Shown here piece after piece: positions 26,182-35,166 of a stretch of 64,000 bases of DNA. Each line of letters begins with the position of its first letter. Position 1 is the first letter of the stretch. The notes below the pieces were generated by a model. It did not search any database. It saw only the letters and a program-made list of their open reading frames with translations, and was not told where the DNA came from. Source of the stretch: Bosea sp. NBC_00550 (GTDB taxonomy: Bacteria > Pseudomonadota > Alphaproteobacteria > Rhizobiales > Beijerinckiaceae); contig NZ_CP102772.1 of assembly GCF_026020075.1 (NCBI RefSeq), positions 2,604,001 to 2,668,000 of the forward strand, in the 5' to 3' direction. Both the position numbers and the translations under genes were made by a program.

Positions 26182-27636
26182 ATGGTCTATCATCACCTCT
26201 ATGCGAAATACGCCAAGCAGAGCCATGTTCGGGCTGGCGTGATTGGGGCTGGCGCCTATGGCACCGCTATCGTCACACAGGATCCCCATACGCCGCTTCT
26301 CACCGTCGTTGCGGTGGCCGACATTTCGCTCGACGCAGCCAGGGGCGCCTATCTGAAGGCCGGCTTCGAGCCATCGATGATCGCTTATGCCGACACGGTG
26401 GAGGCAGCGCAGCGTGAGATCGAAGCCGGCAAGCGGGTCTACACCGACAATCCTCTGATCGTGCCTGACCTGCCCTCAGTCGATATCGTGTGCGAAAGCA
26501 CTGGGATTCCCGAGGCGAGCGCCGTCTATGCGTTGAGGGCGATCGAAAATCGCAAGCACGTCGCCATGATTACCAAGGATTGCGACGTCACAGTCGGTCC
26601 CATTCTCAAGAAGCTCGCCCGCGAGGCCGGGGTCGTCTACACGCCCGTGGACGGCGACCAGCACGGCCTGTTCATCCAGATGTTCGAATGGGCAAAATCC
26701 GTCGGCCTGACGGTGATAAGCGGCGGCAAGGCCACGGATGGCGAATTCATCTATGACGATGCAACGGGCGTCGCGCGCATCGTTACCGACAAGCCGATCC
26801 ATGCACCCTATCAAGCCTCGATCGAGATCGCGCCTGAAGACCGGACATATCTCCAGATGATTCCCGAGGGTCGCGCCGAGGAGTACGTTGCCCGACGGGC
26901 CGCAATTCTGGGGCGACTTCCGCAGCCGGGCTCCTACGATCTTTGCGAGATGACGATCGCGGCAAACTACACGGGCCTGACGCCTGCGGTCGATACGCTG
27001 ATCCATGCTCCGCTGCGCATCACCGAAATTCCCGTCGCCTATTGCGAGCAGTCGCATGGCGGTCTGTTCGATCGCGCCGGCAAGATCGACCTCGCCACCT
27101 GCCTCCGGGCGCCCGACGAGTCGGGGCTCGGCGGTGGCGTCTTTCTGGTTGTGCGCTGCGACAACGCCTATTCGAATCATGTCCTGACGACGAAAGGGCA
27201 GATCGGCAATTACGACAACACGGCCGCGGTGATCTATCGACCCTATCATCTGTGCGGAGTCGAGACCTCGACGTCGATCCTAATGGCCGGGTTGCTCGGC
27301 ATCGACACCGGTTCGGACGACTACCTGCCGCGCTACGATCTGGTGAAGATCGCCGCGCGCGACATTCAGGCGGGCGAAACCTTCGGCAATGACCACAGCC
27401 CGCAGCTCGTGGCCCGCATCGTGCCCGCACGGCCGATCGCGCCCGGCAATCTTGCCTGTTCACATCTGCTCGTCGGCAACCGCGCTTCGGTGAATATCCC
27501 GGCGGGAACCTTGATAACCTACGACATGGTGGAGGAACCCGCAGGCTCGCAGCTCTGGAGCCTGAGACGGCGACAGGACGAAATCTTCCTGACGCCGGAA
27601 CAATCCCCTGTCACCCGCAAGCTGGAAGAGGCGTGA
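26182..27636 (+). CDS. NAD(P)-dependent oxidoreductase with C-terminal SAF domain
   Basis: A 484-residue protein. The N-terminal Rossmann domain has VRAGVIGAGAYGTAIV (about residues 16-31) and a homoserine-dehydrogenase-like layout: the DIVCESTGIPEASAVYALRA nucleotide-binding block, the following MITKDCDV, and a catalytic-type region with VDGDQHGLFIQMFEWAK. The last 90 or so residues (ARDIQAGETFGNDH to NIPAGTLITYDMVEEP) form a SAF domain, as in sialic-acid synthases, altronate dehydratases and FlgA. Proteins of this architecture occur in many catabolic clusters but the reaction is not certain. It starts the + strand operon and overlaps the racemase-like gene by GTGA. No ribosome site is obvious at the chosen ATG. 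Confidence 0.83.
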   Translation: MVYHHLYAKYAKQSHVRAGVIGAGAYGTAIVTQDPHTPLLTVVAVADISLDAARGAYLKAGFEPSMIAYADTVEAAQREIEAGKRVYTDNPLIVPDLPSVDIVCESTGIPEASAVYALRAIENRKHVAMITKDCDVTVGPILKKLAREAGVVYTPVDGDQHGLFIQMFEWAKSVGLTVISGGKATDGEFIYDDATGVARIVTDKPIHAPYQASIEIAPEDRTYLQMIPEGRAEEYVARRAAILGRLPQPGSYDLCEMTIAANYTGLTPAVDTLIHAPLRITEIPVAYCEQSHGGLFDRAGKIDLATCLRAPDESGLGGGVFLVVRCDNAYSNHVLTTKGQIGNYDNTAAVIYRPYHLCGVETSTSILMAGLLGIDTGSDDYLPRYDLVKIAARDIQAGETFGNDHSPQLVARIVPARPIAPGNLACSHLLVGNRASVNIPAGTLITYDMVEEPAGSQLWSLRRRQDEIFLTPEQSPVTRKLEEA

Positions 27637-28304
27637 CGGTGGCAGCGCCCCGCATCGTCTTGTATCACGCGACGCCTGTTGCAATCGAACCCGTGATGGG
27701 AGCGATGGCGCGGCTGTGGCCTGAGGCGGAGGCTGTGAATCTGCTCGACGACAGCTTGACGACCGACCGTGCGAAGGATGGGGAATATCTGTCCGAGGGC
27801 CTGATGGAGCGTTTCGTCGCGCTCGGTCGCTATGCCCATCGCATCGGTGCCGACGGCATCCTCGTCACCTGCTCGGCCTACGGCCCGGCGATCGAGCGCA
27901 TGGCGGAGACGCTTCCCGTTCCGGTGCTGAAGCCCAACGAGGCCATGTTTCGCCAGGCCATCGCTGCCGGTGGTCGCATTGGGATGCTGGCGACCTTCGC
28001 GCCAGCCGTCTCGACGATGACCCGCGAGTTCGATGACTTCGTGTCGGAGGCACAGTCCGCGACGACGCTCGATACGATCGTCGTGGACGACGCCATCGAT
28101 CTTTTGAAGGCGGGCGACGCCGACAGCCATAATCGATTGATCGCCGAGCGCGCGCATGAGTTGGGCGGCCATGATGCGATCATGTTGGCGCATTTCTCGA
28201 CGTCGCGCGCAGCCGCCGCGGTGCGGGCCCGCGTCGATATTCCGGTGCTTTCGGCTCCGGATGCGGCAGTGGCCCGAATGCGCGAGCTGGTTACTGGGGG
28301 CTGA
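27633..28304 (+). CDS. Aspartate/glutamate/hydantoin racemase-like protein
   Basis: A 223-residue protein starting at a GTG that overlaps the preceding stop (GTGA). The two catalytic Cys positions of the Asp/Glu racemase superfamily should lie in ILVTCSAYGPAIERMAE (about residues 71-87) and in the C-terminal region. The first Cys is present, but the second is not evident: the matching segment reads DAIMLAHFSTSRAAAAV. This makes a simple two-base racemase doubtful. Related one-cysteine members include arylmalonate and maleate-isomerase-like enzymes. It is flanked by an oxidoreductase and an ABC importer, so it may isomerise or decarboxylate the imported substrate. Confidence 0.75.
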   Translation: MTVAAPRIVLYHATPVAIEPVMGAMARLWPEAEAVNLLDDSLTTDRAKDGEYLSEGLMERFVALGRYAHRIGADGILVTCSAYGPAIERMAETLPVPVLKPNEAMFRQAIAAGGRIGMLATFAPAVSTMTREFDDFVSEAQSATTLDTIVVDDAIDLLKAGDADSHNRLIAERAHELGGHDAIMLAHFSTSRAAAAVRARVDIPVLSAPDAAVARMRELVTGG

Positions 28305-28436
28305 TCCGGCGCTGGGCGGCACTTGCCGATCGACGCAGCAGCAGGGGACGGCAACTCTAAACCAAGGCCTGATATCCGATCAGATCAACCAGGAAGCCCC
28401 GGAACAATGAGGGCTTCGGAACAGGGAGGAATGAAG

Positions 28437-29534
28437 ATGTTGAGCTTCTTGAAGGCGAATTGTGCCGCGATGGCATTCGCCGCGCTTTCGGCCACGGCCG
28501 CGCTCGCCCAGACGGCAGCCACGACCTATCCGGCGGGCTATGCCGATATTGTGGCTGCGGCGAAGAAAGAGGGAAAGGTCGTCGTGTATTCGCCGACCGA
28601 TTCCGCACAGGCCAACGCCCTGATCGGAGCGTTCCAGAAGAAGTATCCGGGCGTCACGGTCGACTATAACGACCTCTCGAACACTGCGATCTACAATCGC
28701 GTGGTCAGCGAGTTCGCGGCCCGTCAAGTCGGCGGCGACGTGGTCTGGTCGGTCGGACTGGATCTGCAGGTCCGCCTGGTCGCGGACGGGCTGGCGGAAA
28801 CTTACGCCTCGCCCGAGGCGGGAAACCTGCCTAGCTTCGCGAAATACAAGGATTCGGCCTACCTGACCTCGATCGAGCCCGGCGTGATCCTCTACAACAA
28901 GCGTCTCGTGCCCGCAGCGCTGGTGCCGAAGAACCTCAGCGAGCTGACCAAATTCCTGAAGGACCACAAGGAGGTGTTTCAGGGAAAGGTCGCAAGCTGG
29001 GACCCCGAGAAGTCCGGACAGGGTTACGTCGCCATGCAGGACGACATGCGCAACAATCCCGGTTTCTGGCCCCTGATGGCCGCCTTCGGCGAGGCCGGCG
29101 GCAAGATTTACTCGAATTCAGGGCAGATGCGCGAGAAGGTCGTTTCCGGCGAGGAGATCATCGCGTTTTACGTCAACGGCGCTTATGCGACCGAATGGGT
29201 CAAAGCCAATCCGACGTTGGGAATCGTCTACTCCGATGACCGCACCAGCGCCGTCTCGCGCGCGGCCCTGATCGCAAAGAACGCCCCGCACCCCAACGCG
29301 GCCAAGCTTCTAATTGACTTCATGCTGTCCTTGGAAGGGCAGAGGGTGATGGGCGAGGCTGGCCTTCCCTCGGTTCGAAGCGATGTCGATGGCGTGCCCA
29401 ACTTCAAGAGCCTGAACGTGCTCGCCAACGGCAAGCTGCAGCCGATCGCACTGGACGCTTCGCTGCTCGACAATCTCGACAAGACCAAGCGTGCGGACTT
29501 CTTCTCTCGCTGGAAGCAGGCGATGCGCCGCTGA
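28437..29534 (+). CDS. ABC transporter periplasmic binding protein (Fe3+/2-aminoethylphosphonate type)
   Basis: About 365 residues from the ATG at 28437, which is placed 6 bases after GGGAGGA; an ATG at 28431 is too close to that site. The signal peptide MLSFLKANCAAMAFAALS ends near ALAQT (residue 25). The mature protein has EGKVVVYSPTDSAQANALIG, EPGVILYNKRLVPAALVPKN and the NAAKLLIDFMLSLEGQ end segment typical of the FutA/FbpA group (SBP_bac family), which includes ferric, thiamine, phosphonate and spermidine-like binders. The Tyr pair that binds ferric iron in FbpA is not clear, so an organic ligand is possible. It is followed by matching permease and ATPase genes. Confidence 0.9.
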   Translation: MLSFLKANCAAMAFAALSATAALAQTAATTYPAGYADIVAAAKKEGKVVVYSPTDSAQANALIGAFQKKYPGVTVDYNDLSNTAIYNRVVSEFAARQVGGDVVWSVGLDLQVRLVADGLAETYASPEAGNLPSFAKYKDSAYLTSIEPGVILYNKRLVPAALVPKNLSELTKFLKDHKEVFQGKVASWDPEKSGQGYVAMQDDMRNNPGFWPLMAAFGEAGGKIYSNSGQMREKVVSGEEIIAFYVNGAYATEWVKANPTLGIVYSDDRTSAVSRAALIAKNAPHPNAAKLLIDFMLSLEGQRVMGEAGLPSVRSDVDGVPNFKSLNVLANGKLQPIALDASLLDNLDKTKRADFFSRWKQAMRR

Positions 29535-29573
29535 GCGCCCGCCACACACGCCAAAGCGGAGAAGGACAATCCT

Positions 29574-31256
29574 ATGCGTGCCGATGGTGATGCCTCGGGG
29601 TTTCGCGGAACCACGATCGGCCTGCTCGGATTGATGGTCCTCGCCCCTGTCGGGCTGATCATCTACCAGAGCTTTCTGGATGGGCCGTTCTTCTACCCCA
29701 CGGCCGAATTCAGCTTCTCGTCGTTTGCCTATGTCTTCTTAGACCCGGATTTCTATCGGGCGCTCTGGACGACGCTGGTCTTCGCCATCGGCCTTGTCGT
29801 CATCGCGGTGCCGATGGGGGCGGCGCTGGCCTTCCTGCTGACGCGAACCGACATCAAGGGGCGCGCCTGGATCGAGCCTATAGTGTTGGTGCCGATGTTC
29901 CTGTCCGCGCTGGTCCTCGGCTTTGGCTATACCGTCTCCGTCGGGCCGTCAGGCTTCGTCTCGCTCGCCGTGCAGGATGTCCTGGGCTTCGTGCCATGGA
30001 ACATTTACGGGCTGCCTTCGCTCATCGTCATCGGCGGGCTGAGCCATGTCCCTTACGTCTATCTCTACGTCTCCTCGGCGATGCGGAATCTGCCCGCCGA
30101 TCTCGAGGAGGCCGCGCGCACCATGGGCGCCAGCCTGCCCCGGATCGCGATGGAGGTGACGCTGCCGCTGGTCCTGCCGGCGCTGGTCTACAGCGCGGCG
30201 CTCAATTTCCTGCTCGCCTTCGAGAGCTTCGGACTGCCGCTCATTCTCGCCGATCCCAGCGGAGTCCTGGTCCTGACCACCTATCTCTACAAGCTCACGA
30301 CCCTCCTCGGCGTGCCCTCCTACCATCTCATGGCAGCGGTCGCCGTGCTGCTTTTGATCATCACTCTGCCGCTCGTCGCGATCCAGCGGCGCCTGCTCGA
30401 CCGCTCGCGCCGCTATGCCACGGTCGGTGGAAAGGGTGGCCGGCCGACACGGGTCAAGCTCGGGAACACCGGACAGATCGTTGCGCTCTCTCTCATCGGG
30501 CTGTGGCTGCTGATCTCGGTCGTCCTGCCGATCAGCGGGATCGCCGTTCGTGCCTTCGTCGATTCCTGGGGCCAGGGCGTCAATTTGGCCGAGCATCTGA
30601 CCCTTGCGAATTTCCAGCAGCTGTTCAAAATCTCGAGCCTGTCACGCGGCCTCGTCAACACCGGGCTGATCGCGGTGGTCGGAGGCGCGATCGCGGTCGT
30701 CGTCTATCTCGTCATAGCCCTGGCTGGTCATCGCAATACGAGCCTTGCGGCCGTGGCGCTCGACTACATGATCCTCCTGCCAAGGGCTCTGCCGGGGCTC
30801 GTCATCGGCCTCGCCTTCTTCTGGCTGTTCCTGTTCGTGCCGTTCCTCTCGCCGCTGCGCGCGACGCTGGTGAGCCTGCTTGTCGCCTATGTCGTGGTCG
30901 GTCTGTCCTATGGGCTGCGGCTGATCCAGAGCACGCTGCTTCAGGTCTCCCCCGAACTGGAAGAGTCGGCCCGCACCAGCGGCGCGACCCTGCGGCGGAC
31001 CTGGACCGACATCGTCATCCCGATCGTCCGGCCGGGCCTCTTCGGCGCCTGGGCGATGATCATGATCATCTTCCTGCGTGAATATGCGACGGGCGTCTAT
31101 CTCATGACCAGCGGCACCGAGGTCATCGGCTCGCTGATCGTCTCCCTGCTGGCCAGCGGCGACCTTGCCACGATCGCGGCCCTGTCCCTTATCAGCGTCA
31201 CCTTCACGGCCCTCGGGCTGGCGGTGGCCTTCCGCTTCGGAGCCTATGCCAAATGA
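29574..31256 (+). CDS. ABC transporter permease, fused two-module iron-type
   Basis: A 560-residue protein with about twelve membrane segments arranged as two tandem binding-protein-dependent permease modules, as in FbpB/SfuB. Each half has an EAA loop: LEEAARTMGASLPRIAMEVT (about residues 175-194) and LEESARTSGATLRRTWTDIV (about residues 462-481). AGAAGGA precedes the ATG by 8 bases. Its stop overlaps the ATPase start (ATGA). It forms the inner-membrane channel of the importer. Confidence 0.94.
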   Translation: MRADGDASGFRGTTIGLLGLMVLAPVGLIIYQSFLDGPFFYPTAEFSFSSFAYVFLDPDFYRALWTTLVFAIGLVVIAVPMGAALAFLLTRTDIKGRAWIEPIVLVPMFLSALVLGFGYTVSVGPSGFVSLAVQDVLGFVPWNIYGLPSLIVIGGLSHVPYVYLYVSSAMRNLPADLEEAARTMGASLPRIAMEVTLPLVLPALVYSAALNFLLAFESFGLPLILADPSGVLVLTTYLYKLTTLLGVPSYHLMAAVAVLLLIITLPLVAIQRRLLDRSRRYATVGGKGGRPTRVKLGNTGQIVALSLIGLWLLISVVLPISGIAVRAFVDSWGQGVNLAEHLTLANFQQLFKISSLSRGLVNTGLIAVVGGAIAVVVYLVIALAGHRNTSLAAVALDYMILLPRALPGLVIGLAFFWLFLFVPFLSPLRATLVSLLVAYVVVGLSYGLRLIQSTLLQVSPELEESARTSGATLRRTWTDIVIPIVRPGLFGAWAMIMIIFLREYATGVYLMTSGTEVIGSLIVSLLASGDLATIAALSLISVTFTALGLAVAFRFGAYAK

Positions 31257-32320
31257 CCGACCTGCGTGTCGAGAACGTCGAGTTAAGTCTCGGTGCCGTC
31301 CCCGTCCTCAGGGGCGCGAGCTTCGAAGGGAGCCGCGGCGAGGTCGTCGCACTGCTCGGCGCATCCGGCAGCGGCAAGACCACCTTGCTGCGCTCGATCG
31401 CAGGGCTGGAGCGCCCCTCGAAGGGCCGGATCGTGATCGGCGGAAAGACCGTACTCGACGTCGAGCGCCGTCTCAGCCTGCCGCCCGAGCAGCGCGACAT
31501 CGGGCTCGTGTTCCAGTCCTATGCGCTCTGGCCACATCGCACGGTGGCGGAGAATGTTGCCTTCGGCTTGAAGCTGCGCGGCGTTGCGCCGGCGGAGATC
31601 GGGCGGCGCGTCACCGAGATGCTCGGGCGGCTCGGGCTGGGACATTTGGGCGAGCGATACCCGTTCCAGTTGTCGGGCGGCCAGCAGCAGCGCGTCGCGA
31701 TCTGCCGCGCACTTGTCTATGAGCCGCGCGCCATTCTGCTCGACGAGCCACTCTCCAACCTTGATGCGAAGCTGCGCGACGAAGCCCGCTATTTCATTCG
31801 CAAGCTCATCCTCGATCTCGAACTCTGTGCGGTGATTGTCACGCACGACCAGAGCGAAGCGCTAGCGATGTCCGACCGTGTAATCCTGCTCAAGGACGGC
31901 GCAATCCTCCAGGAGGGGACGCCGATGGAGATCTATGAGAACCCGCGCAACCGCTATGTCGCGGAGTTCCTCGGTTCGAATAACCTGCTGCATGGGCAAG
32001 CCCGTGCCGAAGCGGATGGGTCGACCTCCATCCACGGTGCGGACTGGCAGCTGACCGGGCAGGCGCAGGATGGGGTGTCGTCCGAGGCTGCGGTCGCTGT
32101 GGTCCGCGTCGACAAGGTGCGGATCGTCGATGGCCCCGGCCAGAACCGTGTCCCCGTCGAGATCGAAGCCAGCATCTATCTGGGCCAGCATTGGGAATAC
32201 CGGATGGCGCTGGGTGGCGCGCCTCTGCGCGCCTTCGGGCCGCAATCTATCACCGCCGGGCCTGCCTGGTGCGAGGTCCCGCCCGAGAGCGTGTGGATCT
32301 TTGCCGACCGGCAGCCGTAA
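31253..32320 (+). CDS. ABC transporter ATP-binding protein (Fe3+/spermidine type)
   Basis: A 355-residue ATPase. Walker A is GASGSGKTT (residues 36-44), the Q-loop is VFQSYALWPH, the signature is LSGGQQQRV (about 140), Walker B is AILLDEPLSNLD, and the switch His is in VIVTHDQSEAL. The C-terminal roughly 110 residues form a TOBE-like regulatory domain. It completes the binding protein-permease-ATPase set and is the last gene of the operon that starts at 26182. The next 516 bases have no recognised gene. Confidence 0.95.
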   Translation: MTDLRVENVELSLGAVPVLRGASFEGSRGEVVALLGASGSGKTTLLRSIAGLERPSKGRIVIGGKTVLDVERRLSLPPEQRDIGLVFQSYALWPHRTVAENVAFGLKLRGVAPAEIGRRVTEMLGRLGLGHLGERYPFQLSGGQQQRVAICRALVYEPRAILLDEPLSNLDAKLRDEARYFIRKLILDLELCAVIVTHDQSEALAMSDRVILLKDGAILQEGTPMEIYENPRNRYVAEFLGSNNLLHGQARAEADGSTSIHGADWQLTGQAQDGVSSEAAVAVVRVDKVRIVDGPGQNRVPVEIEASIYLGQHWEYRMALGGAPLRAFGPQSITAGPAWCEVPPESVWIFADRQP

Positions 32321-32836
32321 TACACGCCATCAATCCTGCGGTTATCTACGCCGGACGAACCTCGCCAGCGTAGCCAGCATGGTCAGCTCCTCCGCTTCGA
32401 AAATTTCATGACAGCCATCGCATCAAAGACATCCACTGGCTGAAGCTCGTGCCCTTGAACGGACGTTTTCCGTTTGCTGCGCCACTAGCGAAGGTTTCCA
32501 AGTCATCGCGCGGAATCCAATCGGCCTGCCCAAAATCGGCTCCCGCGTCCACAAGGGGCCTTCGAACGTGGCACTGCCGCGCCGACTGGATCGCCGGAAA
32601 ACGGACGTTCCAGAAGTCAGCTAGGGGCCACTTTTGCCCGTTCTACGGCTTGGCCTGGCAACCAAATCGCTTTCTGCGCCACGCGACATTCGACTGGACT
32701 TCGTTCGCACGGCACGCATTGGTGTCGAAGGCGCGGAGATACGCGTCGATCTTCTAAGCTAACCCTGCCGGCGTCGCGCCGAGGCGGGGTCGCGGTGGTG
32801 CGGGGATGGCCCCGCTGCAACCGCGAGGAGATCGCC
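32321..32836. other. Gene-free stretch at the left edge of the phage-like cassette
   Basis: No convincing gene is seen. The 10-mer AACGGACGTT occurs twice in direct order (32458-32467 and 32600-32609), each next to a CGGAAA-type flank in opposite orientation. Such repeats could mark a recombination junction, as the next genes lead to a serine recombinase, but this is unproven. A GAGGAG ribosome site for the DUF3489 gene ends the region. Confidence 0.4.
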
Positions 32837-33166
32837 ATGACACGCCGAAGCCGCAAGGCCGACACCACTCCTGCGATCGACACATCGTCCGCTTCTGAGA
32901 GCGAAGCCATCTCAGCGGTGGTCTACGGATCGCCTTTGCCGCCCCGTCCCGGCAGTAAGCTCGGCATTGTCTTGGGCCTGCTGCAGGCCGCCGAGGGGGT
33001 GAGTCTCGCCAAGCTCGCAGCCGTGACGGACTGGCAGCCACACACGACGCGCGCCGCCCTGACCGGCCTGCGAAAGCGCGGCTACGTCATCTCGCATGAG
33101 AATGTCGGCGCTGCCGATGGAGCGAAGTGCTCGGTCTACCGCATCACCGCGGGCCAGGCACAATGA
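32837..33166 (+). CDS. DUF3489 domain protein (predicted winged-helix)
   Basis: A 109-residue basic protein. After a flexible N-terminus, residues about 40-105 (GSKLGIVLGLLQAAEGVSLA, KLAAVTDWQPHTTRAALTGL and RKRGYVISHE) match the DUF3489 pattern, which looks like a winged helix-turn-helix. It overlaps the next gene by ATGA. DUF3489, DUF2924 and a serine recombinase commonly occur together in alphaproteobacterial mobile regions. I infer that it is a DNA-binding regulator or accessory of the recombinase. Confidence 0.82.
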   Translation: MTRRSRKADTTPAIDTSSASESEAISAVVYGSPLPPRPGSKLGIVLGLLQAAEGVSLAKLAAVTDWQPHTTRAALTGLRKRGYVISHENVGAADGAKCSVYRITAGQAQ

Positions 33167-33630
33167 GCAGGGCCTCACGCGATAACATGGCCCAGCCCTC
33201 AGCGTCGGGCCTGGCCGACGAGGTGGCCACCTTGGCGAGCCTCGGCTTCGATGAGCTGCGGGCCCGCTTTCGCCGGCTGTATCGCACGGCCGCTCCGGCC
33301 GGCCTGTCGCGCGATCTGATCGCGCGGCTGGTCGCCCATCGGCTGCAGGAGCAGCAGCTCGGCAAGCTTGATGATGAACTGGCGCGACACCTGGCGAAGC
33401 TGGCGCGGGGCCAGGAAACCCGACGACGCATCAAGACCGGCTCAGTCCTGGTCCGTGAGCACGACGGCGTCAACCATGAGGTTGTGATCGTGCCCGGTGG
33501 CTTCCTCTGGAATGGCGAGACACATCGCAGCCTCTCGACGCTGGCCAGGCGCATCACCGGCACGACCTGGAATGGGCCGCGGTTCTTCGGATTGCGGCAA
33601 GGGCAACAGGCCACGAGGGTGGCGCCATGA
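33163..33630 (+). CDS. DUF2924 domain protein
   Basis: A 155-residue protein with the DUF2924 hallmarks: LGFDELRARFRRLYRTAAPA, GLSRDLIARLVAHRLQEQQL, then a C-terminal GSVLVREHDGVNHEVVIVPG and YRSLSTLARRITGT-like region (THRSLSTLARRITGTTWNGP). The C-terminal part resembles small SH3-like or RAMA-type modules. It overlaps both neighbours by ATGA, so the three genes are tightly coupled. Its molecular role is unknown; the constant pairing with a recombinase suggests a directionality or accessory factor. Confidence 0.85.
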   Translation: MSRASRDNMAQPSASGLADEVATLASLGFDELRARFRRLYRTAAPAGLSRDLIARLVAHRLQEQQLGKLDDELARHLAKLARGQETRRRIKTGSVLVREHDGVNHEVVIVPGGFLWNGETHRSLSTLARRITGTTWNGPRFFGLRQGQQATRVAP

Positions 33631-35117
33631 TCCGCGAGCCGGCAACAAGGCCGCAGCGCTGCGCGATCTACACGCGCAAGTCGACCGAGCATAATCTCGA
33701 TCTCGCCTTTAACTCGCTCGATGCCCAAAGAGAGGCCTGCGAGGCCTATATCAAGAGCCAGGCCCATGAAGGCTGGAGCCTCATCGGTGATCGCTATGAC
33801 GATGGCGGCTTGTCTGGCGCATCCTTGCAGCGCCCTGCCCTGCAGCAGCTGCTCGATGCGGTCCGCGCAAGGCGCATCGACATCATCGTCGTCTACAAGG
33901 TCGATCGCCTGACGCCCTCTCTCGCTGACTTCGCCAAGCTGGTCGAGCTCTTCGATGAGCACGGCGTCTCCTTCGTCTCGGTCACCCAGTCCTTCAACAC
34001 GACAACGAGCATGGGCAGGCTGACGCTCAACGTCCTGCTCTCCTTCGCCCAGTTCGAACGCGAGGTCATCGGCGAGCGCGTTCGCGACAAGATCGCGGCG
34101 TCCAAGACCAAAGGGCTTTGGGTCGGCGGACCGGTCCCGCTGGGCTATCGCAGCGAGAAGAAGCAACTCGTCATCGTCGAGCAGGAGGCTGCGCTGGTGC
34201 GTCGCATCTTCCAGCTTTATCTCGATCTCGGCTCGGTCGGAGCGGTGGCCGAGACCCTGGGTCGTGAGGGGATCGTCACCAGACTGGGTCATCGCTTCCG
34301 TGTCGGCATGCTCGCCCATCTGCTCAAGAACCGCTTCTATCTCGGCGAGATCGTCTGGCACGGCGTCTCACATCGTGGTGCCCATGTACCGATTGTCACG
34401 GTCGAGATCTTCGACGCCGTTCAACGGCACCTCGCTGCGGCCGCCATCGAGCGCAAGGGACGATCGGCGAACTCAGCCTTTACGCTTGCGGGTCTGCTGC
34501 ATGACGATGCGGGCAACCGGATGAGCCCGAGCCATGCCCGCAAGAACGGGGCGCGGTATCGCTACTATGTCTCGCAGGCGCTGATCCAGCATCGCAAGGC
34601 TCAAGCCGGATCCATTGCCCGGATCTCGGCTCCCGAGATCGAAGCCGCTGTGTTGGCCGCAACTCCCAATCCTGCTCAGATCGCGCGCGTCACCCTGCAC
34701 CGAGATTGTCTGATCATCGCGCTCCAGTCTCCCGATGATGCTGGCGAGCCCAGCACGACAAAGATTCCCTTCGCCTGGCAGCCTCAGGGTCGGCGCAAGG
34801 GCGTCGCGCATGAGCCCACGCAGAAGCCCCGGCTCGATCATGATTCCGCGGAGGCGATCCTGACCATGATTGCCCAGGCGAGACGCTGGATGGCGCAGCT
34901 GATCGATGGCTCGATGGCCTCGACCGATGCGATCGCGATCCGCGAAGGTGTGGGCGAACGCAATATCCGCAAGCTGCTGCCGCTGGCTTGTCTCTCGCCG
35001 AATATCATCCGCGCCATCGCCGATGGCACTGCGCCCGCCAATCTGACGATCAGTCGGCTCTCCGCAGCCCTGCCTCACGACTGGGCGAGCCAGGAGCACC
35101 GCATCCTCGTTCACTGA
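33627..35117 (+). CDS. Large serine recombinase
   Basis: A 496-residue site-specific recombinase. The N-terminal resolvase domain has the catalytic Ser in CAIYTRKSTEH (about residue 18), SLDAQREACEAYI, and YDDGGLSGASLQRPALQQLL. A DRLS-like segment reads VDRLTPSLADF, and FAQFEREVIGERVRDKI ends the domain. The Recombinase domain follows (ARIFQLYLDLGSVGAVAETL-like, about residues 190-290). The later GLLHDDAGNRMSPSHARKNG region sits where many members have a zinc ribbon, but the Cys pairs are absent. It would integrate, excise or invert DNA between att sites. No att pair could be assigned by eye. A strong terminator follows. Confidence 0.93.
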   Translation: MIREPATRPQRCAIYTRKSTEHNLDLAFNSLDAQREACEAYIKSQAHEGWSLIGDRYDDGGLSGASLQRPALQQLLDAVRARRIDIIVVYKVDRLTPSLADFAKLVELFDEHGVSFVSVTQSFNTTTSMGRLTLNVLLSFAQFEREVIGERVRDKIAASKTKGLWVGGPVPLGYRSEKKQLVIVEQEAALVRRIFQLYLDLGSVGAVAETLGREGIVTRLGHRFRVGMLAHLLKNRFYLGEIVWHGVSHRGAHVPIVTVEIFDAVQRHLAAAAIERKGRSANSAFTLAGLLHDDAGNRMSPSHARKNGARYRYYVSQALIQHRKAQAGSIARISAPEIEAAVLAATPNPAQIARVTLHRDCLIIALQSPDDAGEPSTTKIPFAWQPQGRRKGVAHEPTQKPRLDHDSAEAILTMIAQARRWMAQLIDGSMASTDAIAIREGVGERNIRKLLPLACLSPNIIRAIADGTAPANLTISRLSAALPHDWASQEHRILVH

Positions 35118-35143
35118 GCACCGCGATCAGCGATCGATTTGAG

Positions 35144-35166
35144 CCCGCCTCCAAGGCGGGTTTTTT
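35144..35166 (+). terminator. Rho-independent terminator after the serine recombinase gene
   Basis: CCCGCCT (35144-35150) and AGGCGGG (35154-35160) form a perfect 7-bp stem with a CCA loop, followed directly by six T (35161-35166). It lies 27 bases after the recombinase stop. Confidence 0.93.
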
